In this document: in pieces, positions 34,198-45,489 of the stretch
Numbering within the stretch: the first letter of the stretch is position 1
Layout: every line of letters begins with the position of its first letter
DNA from: Oxytricha trifallax
Lineage: Eukaryota > Ciliophora > Spirotrichea > Sporadotrichida > Oxytrichidae
Direction: 5' to 3'
DNA length: 64,000 bases
Assembly: GCA_000711775.1 (NCBI GenBank)
Contig: ARYC01017057.1
Coordinates: forward strand, 62,001 to 126,000
The notes under the pieces: generated by a model
Database searches by the model: none
The model's input: the letters and a program-made list of their open reading frames with translations, nothing else
What the model was told of the DNA's origin: nothing
Made by a program: the position numbers and the translations under genes

Positions 34198-35794
34198 ATG
34201 GAGAAGTCTAATCTTAAAAACTTTAAACAATCAGACGTAAGAGACTTTTTCCTTTAAAGCAATTAGATATAGCAGTCACCAGATGAGGAAAATGAGGTCT
34301 CTCTTTAAGACTCTGTGAATGATTAGAATATCTAAGATGAGTTAGTTTACTGCAAAACAACTAGCTTGATGTCTCCTAATGAGATAGAAGTTGATGATTA
34401 AAAGTTGATTTCTCAAACAAACTCTCAGATTCAGAGATTAGAAGCGAGAGAATTACTCAACATAGAAAATTAAATATTTAATGCCTAAATTATTGATCCC
34501 AAGAGAATTGTGAATACCATGGAGGGGGACAATAAATAAACGAGGACTTTAAGTGACGAGTAAATTAATGCTTCTCTGTTGCAAATTCAAGAACTTAGTT
34601 CAAGGAGGTCCATGAATAACACTGCGATGAATAGTGAATTTTAATTGTAAGTTCATTAGAAAAGCCCCTCTCATTTTTCCTAATTAAGAGATTCTACAGC
34701 AATCAGATAACTCTTGTGTAAGTAAATTATGAAATTTATTTTAACCCCCCCCCCATTTTTATAATAGATTTGTTAATGATCAAAGAAATTATTTAAGATT
34801 TATACAATATATCTCCTATGTTTGTAGGCATATTAAGCATTTATACTTAAATCATGGGTTTACCAAAAATATTTAATGAAAATATTTTAAATTAACATTT
34901 CTTAAGTTAACAATGCTATTGATGATAGGAATGATAAGACCATAGTAAGTAAAAAGGATATTAAAAATTAGAAGATCTATACGAAAAAGTTAATAGAAAA
35001 TGCTATATGTAAATTGAGTAAAATTTTTAATAAATAATATCAGCTAAGTAAATTCAAAATCATTTGCTCATCATGTTGGATCTCAGTGTACCTATATAAA
35101 AAACCTTAAAGATTATTAAACATGAAATTGGATATACTTATAAAAAGTTATATCTCATTAATAAAAGATAAAATAGTTTAGAATGTTTGAAGCAAAGATA
35201 ACTTGCTTCTTGCTATAATGCAAACTTTATGAGTTAAAATAAGTTAATTATAAATATTGACGAGAGTGTAATGTAAAGTTAAAGCTATTAAAGGAGAGAC
35301 TGGAGCATAAAGGGAGACTGTAACTATAATGATTAATTAATTAATACTATGGAGTTAACATGATTGCAGCCGGATTTAGTGATGGTAGAGTTTATTATAC
35401 ACTTAGCATTGGAAAGAACAATACGACAATGTTTCTTTACTTTTTACTATTAATAATTGAAAAATTAGATCAAAATTATAATTAGTGGAGGATGAACACT
35501 GTTTTTTTAGATAATGCTACATATCACAAGAGTATTTTATACTCCAAAAATTAAGAATTTATCAAATATCTGTACTTATATGGAACATTATCAATTCACA
35601 ATGACCCTATAGAGAATACTTTTTGCGGTAATCAAGAAAAATTAGAATCCTATTATTTAATAAAAATTAAGGAGGAGTTTTTAAAAACTCTCACACAAAG
35701 TATCCAAAGCAAGAATTAATTTTTCTTGGATGTAGAATTGATATTACAGCTTTCTTAAATTTGCTCAAGACGCAATACTACAAAAAATATTTGA
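34198..35794 (+). pseudogene. Tc1/mariner-type DDE transposase with PIP-box-like N-terminus (unit 4)
   Basis: ATG 34198 opens MEKSNLKNFK then QSDVRDFF (34228-34251), a match to the PCNA-interaction consensus Qxx[ILMV]xxFF. About 150 residues of Gln/Ser/Asp-rich linker follow (LISQTNSQIQRLEARELLN), uninterrupted. A 50-nt intron at 34718-34767 (GTAAGT..ATAATAG, containing a C run) leads to IKEIIQDLYNISPMFVGIL, then ISAKQIQNHLLIMLDLSVP and HEIGYTYKKLYLI. The catalytic part has INIDESVMQ (Asp 35259), VNMIAAGFSDGRVYY, NTVFLDNATYHKS (Asp 35510) and HNDPIENTF (Glu 35612), with the Glu one residue closer than in DD34E. There are about three frameshifts or TGA codons, mostly around 34920-35350. Ends in TGA at 35792. 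Confidence 0.8.
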
Positions 35795-36029
35795 TATTTG
35801 TTCGTGTAAAATTAGAAGCATTCTTCTCTTTACTGAATGATTTTTACTTTTGAGAAAAAAACATCCTTACATATATATAAAATTATAAAACATGAGTTTA
35901 AAATTAATGAAATTAAAATATACCCTATAAATTCTTTAACTTTACGCTATTATAAAGATTAGATTATTCAAGAATGATTATTTAATATATAAATATTAAA
36001 ATTAATCAATAAAGATTTATAATTCTCAT

Positions 36030-37101
36030 CTTATTATCTCCTTTTATTTCATTGCCAACATGTACTGTATGAGGCTTATAAGGGTGAGATCTTGTGAATA
36101 TCTCCAATCTTTACTGTTATGGGAAAGGTTAGTCAATAATATATCAGAATTCTTTTGGTTTCTCGGAAATACCTCATTCTAATAGTCTCAATTTCTGAAG
36201 GTTTAAATCTAATTTTTTGAATCAATGTTGCTTTTTGCTTCAACAAGGCAGTACTCTTATGAATATTCTAGATGGAAACTATTGATCAAATTTCTTCTAG
36301 GTGTGAGCTTTACCATTCAATAATCTTTTCAATTGAATATCCAAATTATTTTAAGTGATTTGCACAATCATTTTAAGTGTTATGAAGTGTCCAATAAAAT
36401 ATAATTCCTTGCTCTTAAATTGAAGATAAAAGTATCGGTTTCAATCTGTGAATTGGTAGATATGAATAGGGTGTTGATTTTAACCTCTTCCATGTATTAT
36501 CTTCAACAACTATGGAAAATATTCCACCTTTTAATATGAGCATATTTTTATGTAAGTTCTCCAAAAAATAATCATTTCTAACATCGAATTGTATTTTTAT
36601 TGGTTCTACTTTAGCCATTTTATCTGCGAAATACAGCTTCCATTTACTACAAATTTAACCTCCTTTTATCTCTTAAATAAATTCTGGAATTTTAAGTTCA
36701 CTTAAATTTGGGTCTTTATCATGCTTTAAAAGCTTCATTTTTTCAAATTTGCTTGGCTCGAGTAGTTTTTATTCGAAAATGAATTAGCTTGAAATAATCT
36801 TAATCATGTCCACAAGTTGACAGATACCCATATGAGTCTTGCAGTGATAAGATTATTATTTGAAAATTCTTTAGCATCCTTGGAACTCAAGCTTTTATAG
36901 AAGTTTCTCTACCCTTTAAGTTTTATGTAATAGTTTGCATTAATTAGGTTTACTCCAATGATTTTATCTTGTTTAAGGGCATTTATATCCTGATTAGCAA
37001 AATTTAAAGACAAAACTTTTGCCTTAAATTGTTCCTTGTGTTGCTAGCATATGCAGCTTTTCAAACAAAATCTGATCATTCAGACTCATTTGCTGAAACA
37101 T
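36030..37101 (-). pseudogene. MT-A70-like protein with degenerate catalytic motif (unit 4)
   Basis: Minus strand from ATG 37101: MFQQMSLNDQILFEKL, a frame change, LSLNFANQDINALKQDK, KLKGQRNFYKSLSSKDAKE, a TGA near 36820, then LLEPSKFEKMKLLKHDKD, LSELKIPEFIQEIKG and FDVRNDYFLENLHKN. The MT-A70-like core is SIVVEDNTWKRL (DNTW at 36490-36501 where DPPW is expected), STPYSYLPIHRLKPIL, QEQGIIFYWTLHNTQND and HLKQFGYSIEKIIEW. This strand order is that of MT-A70 domains; the altered tetrad recalls the non-catalytic partners METTL14 and MTA9. The C-terminal signature seen at 7084 is not preserved. About three breaks. It is convergent with the transposase and ends inside the hairpin-bracketed segment. 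Assignment rests on the core only. Confidence 0.55.
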
Positions 37102-37265
37102 TGTATAAATATTATATTTTTATTAATCTTGTTTGGAAAAAGCACTTAAGCTTAATAAGTATTCTTAAATATTCTGAACTTAAATATTTGTTTTAGTGAT
37201 AACGTTTGCAAAATAGAGTCTTCATTAGTTTTAGCATTTTCCTGAAATTAAAGTTGCAACGGGAT

Positions 37266-37307
37266 TTTATCACCAGTGGGTGGTGATTTATTCCCGTCAA
37301 TGAAAAT
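37266..37307 (+). repeat. 42-bp hairpin repeat, right copy
   Basis: Reads ATCACCAGTGGGTGGTGAT then TTATTCCCGTCAATGAAAAT, the same orientation as the copy at 33057. The hairpin is extended by an outer CGGGA..TTCCCG pairing. It lies about 165 bp upstream of the MT-A70-like ATG. Confidence 0.7.
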
Positions 37308-37309
37308 TC

Positions 37310-38190
37310 CAAATTTTGATGAAACTTAAAATAACACCTCTATTTCATAAATGATGTGATGAAGTTTATCTTCATCACATCAAAATATGACAATTTAGTT
37401 ATCAAAAAAACTGCATTTTAATACATATTATAATTATCTTTTACAATTTTAATGAATTATAATTATATAGTCATGAATTATTAAAACCAGTATATAAGAT
37501 ATTAAAATATTTTATACTAATTTCCGTATAGAATATTTAAATAACTTGTAATTAACTACTCTAAATTTGTGGAAACAAATAAGTTTATCACTTTTTATTT
37601 TCGTTCTACAAAATGGTTTATATAAATTTTAAACTTTTCCTCATTATTTGCAGTTTATTTATACGCTCCATGACTTTCAAGAGTGTGTCAATCCAAAGCC
37701 AAAATAGCATCTCCGTAATAATTAATATATAATTTTGTATAAATATAAAACACAAAAAAATAAGGAAATGAGTAAGGTAGTGTTGCAACTAGTGGGAATC
37801 AATCATAGCTGCAATTCAAAACTATTTATTAAGAAATAATTAATATTGAATCAAAATTATTTAAATAATATGAAATAAATAGGATGCCTACAATTTATTA
37901 ATATAATTAAAGGAGTATTCCATAGGTTCAAAGAACAATTTTTTAGTATAAACAGTATTTCTTAAAATATTCAACAACACCATCACCATCATTTAAACAT
38001 TATCAAAATATAAATAAAGTAATAGAAATTATTAAGAATAATAGCCATGAATTGAACGAATTAAGTTTCTAGTAAGTTATAATAAAATTTATAAATAGGA
38101 AAGTTTGGTAGATATACTGGTTACTTAACAAAATAAAATTAGGTTTACATCAACAAATAACATATTATATTTCATATATACATTTACCAA
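37310..38190. other. AT-rich stretch without recognisable gene
   Basis: AT-rich; short direct repeat of TTCATCACATCA near 37360-37385. No coding frame recognised. Confidence 0.4.
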
Positions 38191-38194
38191 TTTA

Positions 38195-39005
38195 ATTGAC
38201 ATCGTGGGTAGATCAAGAGCTCATAATGTACTGGATAAAATGAGAACAGCAAAGAAGAAATGTCCTAATAAATCAAAACATCAAGGATTTTAGAAATTTT
38301 ATAAAGTTTTATATAGATTCCATTTCTGTAAATGTCAATACTTATAATTATATGTGAAATAAATTTTCATTCTGAAAATAATATTTTCCCTTAATTTTTA
38401 ATTAAAAGCATTATTCAATCAAATGGAAACAAAGAAGACACATAATCTATATTTAAGGAATTTGATATCAACTCTTTACAACAGCAAACTCCATAATTAA
38501 GTCTTCATCACCCTTCACACCTTCCTCTGTCTAACTTCTGAATGAATTAGCTTTGTTAAATATCCAAATTGTAAGTCTATAATAATTAAAAAAGAAATAA
38601 TAAGGAATTTATAACTTAACAATAACTTTAAAATAGCTTCACCTTTGCTTTTATTCCTCCAATATTCATAAAGAATAGTCATTCACCACACTATAAATTT
38701 TTACACTTAACACTATTTCAGATTAGAAACAAATTTCATAACGCTATCCTCATCTCAAAATGTAATTGAGTGGTATGAGTAATATTCTAGGAGTGGTATA
38801 GTGATATGATCACTCCAAGTATACTATATCCAATTTTAATGAAAAATCTTTTAATGTAATGCTTCATTTCTAGGTATTCTTAATCAAATTGCGAAAGAAA
38901 AACTAGTGAATTCCTTGACTGCTAGATGCAAGATTGGCAAGTCACCTCCCTTGATATTAATAAAGAGATGTAATTTAGAAATGATTGTTTGTTCTTTATA
39001 AATCA
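38195..39005 (+). CDS. Cluster of candidate MDS blocks
   Basis: Four GC-richer plus-strand blocks separated by AT-rich DNA: DIVGRSRAHNVLDKMRTAKK (38195-38350); EFDINSLQQQTPQLSLHHPS (38458-38545); FAFIPPIFIKNSHSPHYKFL (38640-38760); and ILNQIAKEKLVNSLTARCKI then GKSPPLILIKRCNLEM (38875-39000). Each is open in Gln code. They could be MDSs of one gene in order. No family is recognised. Confidence 0.3.
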
Positions 39006-39342
39006 TAGAAGAAAAAAAATTTTATTACTTATTATTAAAAAATTTGATTCCTAGAATGACTTCCTTCAAATTTGCTTCATGATTATTTGATTTTGTGATT
39101 TAGTTTTAAATTTTATTTTTTATGGGTAAAAATATTTTCTTTAACTCCACTAACTGATTGATATATGCAATGACCTAAAAGACCTTTGCAAAAATAAATC
39201 TTTTACCAATTTCATAAAATCAAGTATTTTTCGGTGTTCCATGGCTAGCACAAATTATTTTTTATGTATTATTTTCAAATTGATAGATTCTGTTTCCTTG
39301 CTGTGCCCTCACGACACTGAGAAGCAAGAAATATATTCATTA

Positions 39343-39743
39343 TTGTGTAAATACATTTGAATTTGGAAAAATAATTAAAAATAAATCAATTATAAATAAA
39401 AATAGTGGCAGATAAAGTTGTCAAATTTAAACTTTCTTGGGCTTATTCGATAGTGAATTCAAAATTAGCTGGACTTTACTATTTTATCTCATCGAGGGAG
39501 TGAGATAACTACACTTTAATCAAACGCATCCTAATTTATTAAATTATACCCCGAAATTTAAGTCGAGTTATCTCTCTCCCTCGATGAGATAAAATAGTAC
39601 CGCCAATAGTAAAGTCCAGCTAATTTTGAATTCTCTATCGAATAAACCCAAGAAAGTTTAAATTGGACAACTTTAACTGCCACTATTTTGATTTCTAATT
39701 AATTTATTTTAAATTATTTTCCAAATTCAAATGTATTTCAACA
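39343..39743. mobile_element. TA-flanked foldback MITE, copy B
   Basis: About 401 bp with ends TTGTGTAAATACATTTG and, inverted, TGTTGAAATACATTTG. TA precedes the left end; the right end is slightly worn. The inner arms contain GCTGGACTTTACTATTT, ATCTCATCGAGGGAG and AGTTATCTC in inverted pairs and fold into one long hairpin. Same family as 7295, 44736 and 56782, but the most diverged at the tips. Confidence 0.75.
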
Positions 39744-40580
39744 TAATTATGTTTTCCCTCGTTTAAAGATTTTAGAAATGTGAGGAAAATTAATTTATTT
39801 TTTTTGCAATTTTTGCAATTTTACACCATTTATTGATGAATGTTATGAGATAAAAATTCATTATATATCTTTCTCTCTAGGGAATTTTGTTTTTAATCCT
39901 TTGCTGTTTAAAATAATTATATCTTGTAAATAATCAAGATTTTCAAATATTTTATAGTTAATTTTCATATATCACCAAATCACATCATTCTTAGTCCTAT
40001 TTGCTCATTATCATCGTGTTTATTTGAATTAAATAATTCTGAGTTGTTTAAATATAAAATATTAGTATAATAATTGATCATTTATTATACTAATTATTTA
40101 TTTTTTATCGCCTGAATTTCCTTATTTGAATGAATAATTTATAAAATTTAATTTGAATAAACAGTTATACTATTTAATTTTCAAAATTTAACATATATAA
40201 ATATTGTTTAAAATTTTTTATAATAATTAAATGATAATTTATATTAACATATATTTTTTAAAAAAATGGGTTATTAACTTTCAGTAAATAATAGATGATT
40301 TTACATCAGAGATTAATAATTAATCAAAGTTCTTATGTTTAAAAATAATATAATCCATTTATAATTTTTAATTTGGTTATTAACAAGTCTATATTTTATT
40401 CATAATTTAGATAAAAAGTCTGAAATTATAAAGATTTACAAAGTTGGCATAGTCATTACATCTAATATATATATATATATATATATATACAAAAATAGTG
40501 ATCATTTTTAATTTGTTAATATTAATTTTATAGTTTTCATAACATTATTTGCTAAAATTATTTACATTAAGTGTATCTAT
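39744..40580. other. AT-rich stretch with (AT)n run
   Basis: No coding frame recognised. A TA/AT microsatellite lies at about 40466-40490. Confidence 0.5.
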
Positions 40581-40913
40581 AAAATATTATGATTGATGGA
40601 ACATCATATTTCTTAAATTCTGACATTTCTTTATTTATTTATCAATATTTACAATTGTTTTTATCTTTAATTTTCTTGCCATCTTCGTACTATTCTTCTT
40701 CTATAGTTTCAACTCAATCTATATCATCTCAATGCTGTTGTATTTATTTAGAAGTCTGCATATCTCCAACCAGATGTTGATTAGTCAGTGTATATATTCA
40801 AGATCTTTAAAAGTCTTCTTAAACATAGTCAAATAAATGATTTTGCATTTACGCAACATTTTAAGTAAAAATGTTTTAAGTATTAAGCATAAATTTTGAT
40901 AACTTTCTTACCA

Positions 40914-41041
40914 TTCTCTCAGAATCGTACTTATCTTCAGTTTTAAGATTCCATATATAAAGTTAATCACTACCACTTTTAATGGTCAATAATTTACACC
41001 TAATCTAAGACACAGCAATTTTGTTTTTACTTTAAATCATG
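40914..41041 (-). CDS. Candidate MDS with WD40-like repeat
   Basis: Minus strand: MIQSKNKIAVSQ, CKLLTIKSGSDQLYIWNLKT, EDKYDSERM, ending at GTAAGA (a possible 5' splice site at 40912). The order of a hydrophobic strand, SGSDQ and LYIWNLKT is that of a WD40 blade. It is a single blade, so the assignment is moderate. More acidic minus-strand coding (YEDGKKIKDKNN) lies at about 40600-40800 and may be from the same gene. Confidence 0.45.
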
Positions 41042-41156
41042 TATAAAGTGCAGTTTATGAGATGCGTTAGAACTCGGTCATTTGTGAAAATTCTAGTTTG
41101 CAATTTAAGTATAGAGGAAACTGTGCTTTAAAGATTAATCAAAAGCCCATTTAAAA

Positions 41157-41408
41157 TCAGAAAAAGAGAATTAGGCAGATGGATGTTCCGAAACATAGGA
41201 ATATGATAAGAGAAATGAAATAAGCATATTTAAATCTATTCCCCAAGTCAATGTCATTTATCTAGGTGCCTTTGTAAATATTATTATTGTAGTCACTGAC
41301 TTCATTACGATAGCGTAAGCTGATATTTCTTTGTGGGTAAGATGCTTTCCTTGAGTAAAGAGTATGATTGAGTAGAACATGGACCCAGGCAATTTCCTCT
41401 TAGCATGA
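41157..41408 (-). CDS. Candidate last MDS with C-terminal membrane helix
   Basis: Minus strand: CQEEIAWVHVLLNHTLYS, SLRYRNEVSDYNNNIYKGTQ, NDIDLGNRFKYAYFISLIIF, LCFGTSICLILFF, then TGA at 41157-41159. A hydrophobic helix of about 22 residues at the extreme C-terminus suggests a tail-anchored or single-pass membrane protein. A plus-strand frame and a second minus frame are also open here, but this one has the most natural composition and ends cleanly. Family unknown. Confidence 0.4.
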
Positions 41409-41506
41409 TCAGATTTTTTTAAAGAAAAATCACTTTCTTAAAGATCATTTTAGAATTGTGGTATGTTTACAATTAATAATGGTTTCCACACACTCAACAA
41501 CTTTAT

Positions 41507-42723
41507 AGGGGTATTGACGTCACCAAATCACAGATGACGTACGGAGGTCACAGGTGATATCCGGAAGTCACACTGACGTCTGGAGGTCACAGATGATGAA
41601 GGAGGTCACATTATATTATTTATGAAATTTATTTGTAATAAATGTGTGAAAAACTATAAAAATTCTCATAGTATCTTTTCTGGCAAAGCTTTAGAGTATG
41701 AAGCCCCTAGTTAACCAGTTTCAGAAAGGGTTGAACCCCTTGTTCAAAACCTATGCGAAACAAATAATAGAAAGGGTTAGGGAATGCCAGACCCCGTATA
41801 TGTTCTGTGGCTGTATCTATAAATATATTTATAAAATTGTTTATGAAATTAAATGTAATCGTTTATATTTGATCGTTAATAATTAAATTTCAGTCAATAT
41901 TATTCCCCAAATATCATAATATATTGTATAGATACTCATAAAACTTGAATGTTTTTTACATTTTTAAGATTTCTTCGCCTCGATGCTTCGGATTAAAAAT
42001 CTTAAATTATGTCTTTTTGCCAGTCATCATGTTTTTTCAATGATTGACCCAAAAATTAAGCGCTGAACAAACTCCTTTAATTATATTTGAGTGTATCATG
42101 TCTCGTACAATGTTTCCATTTATTTTTATGAATATGTCTTTCATTATTCATGTCTAATTCTTCCTAATATATCCCAATATACTTTTCCAGTCGTTAGTAT
42201 ACATTACTGTTTCATGCTAAATGTTATAACTCGATTTTCTAGAGTTTATATTGTTCTGTTATTACTGTAAAAATCTTGCATCTTATTGTCACTTAATCGA
42301 TTAACCCTACTACCCAAAATTATCTATCATACATTTTTCAGGATGGGTAAGAATAATTCGAAGATGAGTAGGTATACAAGGTTTCATCCATCTAATTTAA
42401 AATATTAATTGTCATAAAAATTTTTTCAGAAACATTGCCTCCGAACCTTCATAGGGGCTACTGCCCCATTGACCGCTATTATTTTTTTTTGCATTTTTTG
42501 CTAACGAGGGGTTTTACTTTTTGTGACCCCGGTTCATCAGGGGTGTACCCCTACGGCCCTGTAGGAAAAGATGCTAAAATAATCTTAAATAGAGCTTAGC
42601 ACATTTATTACATATAAATTTTCAATATCTGTCATAATGTGATTTCTAGATGTCATCTGTGACTTACTGACGTCATCTGTGAACTCCAGACGTCACCTGT
42701 GAATTCCTGACGTCAATACCCCT
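41507..42723. mobile_element. 1.2 kb element with iteron-bearing terminal inverted repeats
   Basis: Ends are AGGGGTATTGACGTCA and its inverse, flanked by TTAT on both sides (41503-41506 and 42724-42727). Each terminal repeat contains four to five tandem copies of a ~20 bp unit near TCACAGATGACGTCTGGAGG, and the repeats continue inward to a TCACATTATA..TAATGTGA pair. The centre has two GC-rich patches: 41690-41800 with a possible 62-codon frame (MKPLVNQFQKGLNPLFK), and 42440-42570 with GGGGTGTACCCCTACGGCCC. No transposase is recognised, so it is probably non-autonomous. The family is not identified; the 4-bp duplication does not fit TA, TTAA or 8-bp families. Confidence 0.75.
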
Positions 42724-42729
42724 TTATTG

Positions 42730-43518
42730 TTTCCCAATGACATTTATACAATAAATTTACAAGATTTCAATTTGTTAGTATTTAAATTGACATATGTTAA
42801 GAGCTAGTAAATTTTCAAAGCCACTCATTAAGACTTCTCCTTTAATCTTTGTGTAAACACCATAAATTTACTATCAAATAAAGTGACAAAATTTTCCGTT
42901 TCTGATATCTAGTATGGTAATAATATCTTGAAAAAAGGAACTCACAAATTTAAGAAAGAGTATAGAGATGTGAATAAAATTAGTGCAAAATATTATACAA
43001 TTTTACCATATCAGCCACCAGAGTACTCTGAGAACATTTCAATTATTGTATTTACAGAGGAAAATGTCAGAATAATATTGATTTAATGCTACATCTGAAT
43101 CCCATCTCCACTTTTTTGTCTATAAAATGCTTTCTTTAGTTTTCCTTAACTTTTGAATAAGCATTGAATTTATAGTTATAGTCAAATGCTTAGAGAGTGA
43201 ACTTTTGAATTAAGGATGCCTTTAATAATAATAACAATCAGTTATAATAATTTAAATATAGTTTTAAACAAATCAAAAGAAAAGGCATAACTATTTTTAT
43301 TATTGTTATTATAATTATTTGGTACTTTAATTATGTTTAAGTCGAACCTTTTATAAATTTAAAATAATGAAACTGAATAGAATTATAATATAATAATATG
43401 ATTTTTTCAAATAGATTTGCTCTTAAAAACCTTTTTATTCATGATTAGATAACATTTATGATTAAAGCATTGGTGTTTACAAATCGTTTCTATTCAGATT
43501 TTGAGTATAGTAATAATG

Positions 43519-43520
<2 letters not shown>
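42730..43520. other. AT-rich stretch without recognisable gene
   Basis: AT-rich. A plus-strand frame around 42930-43060 (YRDVNKISAKYYTILPYQPP) is weakly coding-like but too short to call. Confidence 0.35.
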
Positions 43521-43522
<2 letters not shown>

Positions 43523-43570
<48 letters not shown>

Positions 43571-43582
43571 ATAATATATATA
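43523..43582. repeat. (AT)n microsatellite
   Basis: About 50 bases of alternating A and T, then a broken continuation. The whole tract is self-complementary. Confidence 0.9.
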
Positions 43583-43905
43583 TAAGAATAATAATTTTAA
43601 ATTCTTCAAATAATTTTTATCTCTGTGGTTACTCTGTTTTCCCTTAATATATTTAATTACAAGTTTCTCCTACTTTTTCATCAGAATTGTTTTATCATTA
43701 ATGTTTTTGTCCTATTCTTTCTGATATAACATTTTCTATTGCTGTGTAAGTTTTATCACTTTATTGATTTGAAAACTGTTATACACCACATATATATAAA
43801 AGAGTAAAATCATTTTCATAAAGTGAATTGATAAATATAAATTAACATTTTATTGCTAAAGATAGCTATTTAGTTTCTTAAGCTTAAATACTCTTTTAAA
43901 AAGTT

Positions 43906-43979
43906 GATGTACTTAGGGATTCGAACCCATAACAAATACTATTAATGTCTTTAATCATACCCAACTTGCTACGTGTCCA
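43906..43979 (-). tRNA. tRNA-like sequence, probably a pseudogene or SINE head
   Basis: Minus strand: GGACACG, then TAGCAAGTTGG (A-box-like, one base short), an anticodon-like loop ATTAATA, and GGTTCGAATCC, a perfect internal promoter B box and T-loop. The 3' side (TAAGTACATC) pairs poorly with the 5' GGACACG, and the D and T stems are incomplete. A functional tRNA is therefore unlikely; a decayed tRNA or tRNA-derived SINE fits better. Confidence 0.5.
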
Positions 43980-43984
43980 ATATT

Positions 43985-44730
43985 ATCATATTCATTGATT
44001 AATATCTCATAAATAAGTCTTTGACAACAAATTATAAATCTCAAAAAGTTCACTTATTAGAATTAGAAATCTCTTAGTTTCCTAGAAGAAAAATCCAAGC
44101 CATTACTAGAACTTCTATAGTGAAATACTTTAGAATACAAACGAAAAACTTATTGTGTGAGAGATATTTTACCAAGATAGGAAATGCATCAACAACCTAA
44201 TATGACAAAGTTTCATTAAAGTAACATAAATATGATACAAAAATAAACTTGAATTTTAGAAAACCTCCGATAAGTAAGTGCTCCAACAAACCCTTAAACT
44301 TTCTAATTAATTAATTTCCAAAAATTAAGATTTAATTGTTTATAAATAAATCAAAAACTAGAAATATATATATCTCATTTGATTTCTGTACTTTTAATAA
44401 TGCCACTATTTTCATTAATTATTTACTTATGGGGTTTTATATATTATCAATAATTGGTTGTCAAATTAATTGATGATTTGTTTTTTAGTATTTATAATTA
44501 AATAATATTAAAATTATAAGAAACTTTTCCAAATATATAATTTATAAATAATTATAGAGTAATTTTGAATGAAATGGTATAATTGGTGCATTCATAAAAA
44601 TATTGTAAATATATGTATTTTCCAGCATTTACTCATTTTGGAGTCTAATTAAGTGAAAGTCAAGATAAATGGAATAATGCACATAGAATGAAAATGAGTT
44701 ATTGATGAGAAAAGAAAGATTGAAATTTTA
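43985..44730. other. AT-rich stretch without recognisable gene
   Basis: No coding frame or repeat assigned. Confidence 0.4.
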
Positions 44731-44735
44731 TAATA

Positions 44736-45142
44736 TTGTAGGAATAAATATGATTTGGGAAAATAAAATTGTATTTAAATTCATAATTGTTCAAATTCGT
44801 GGCAGTTAACTTTCTGGAAACCTAGTTAATATGGTACTTGCTTGATAGAGAATTAAAAATTAGCTGGACTTTACTATAGGCGGTATCCCAATATCGCATT
44901 CCTGAAGCGAGTTAGCGCGAATTTAATTTTGGCATTAAAAAAATAAACAAATCATAAAAACTTAAAGTCGCGCTAACTCGGTTCAGGAATGCGATAAAGG
45001 ATACCGCCTATAGTAAAGTGCAGCTAATTTTTAATTCTCTATCAAACAAGTACCACATAAACTAGGTTTCCAGAAACTGCGACTAATTTAATTATTAATT
45101 TTAAATATAATTTAATTTCCCAAATCAAATGTATTCCTACAA
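44736..45142. mobile_element. TA-flanked foldback MITE, copy C
   Basis: 407 bp with ends TTGTAGGAATAAATATGATT and, inverted, TTGTAGGAATACATTTGATT, flanked by TA (44734-44735, 45143-45144). Internal inverted pairs include GGTTTCCAGAAA, GCGGTATCC and GCGCGA..TCGCGC. Best preserved together with copy D. Confidence 0.9.
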
Positions 45143-45489
45143 TAATGATGAAGAAAAATGGTGCAACAACATTGCAAATTCTATAATTGATTAAATAACA
45201 TTAGCATTATTTATGAAACAATAGCGATCACAATTTATATTATTTAAAAAATAAATTGGATAGTATATTGAGTGTTCAAGCAAATCATTTCATTTAAAAC
45301 CTTTTTGTTTAGCTATACTTTACTTTAAAACTGAAAATGCCTATATATACCTTAAAACACAATTATATTTGTAAAATAATCTTTCACCATATTTTTCTTC
45401 AATTAATCTTTCACACTATTATATTTTAGTAACTGTTATAGCCCTAATTCTGTTAAGCACATTCCTTATTCTTTTTTGAAACACTAAAA

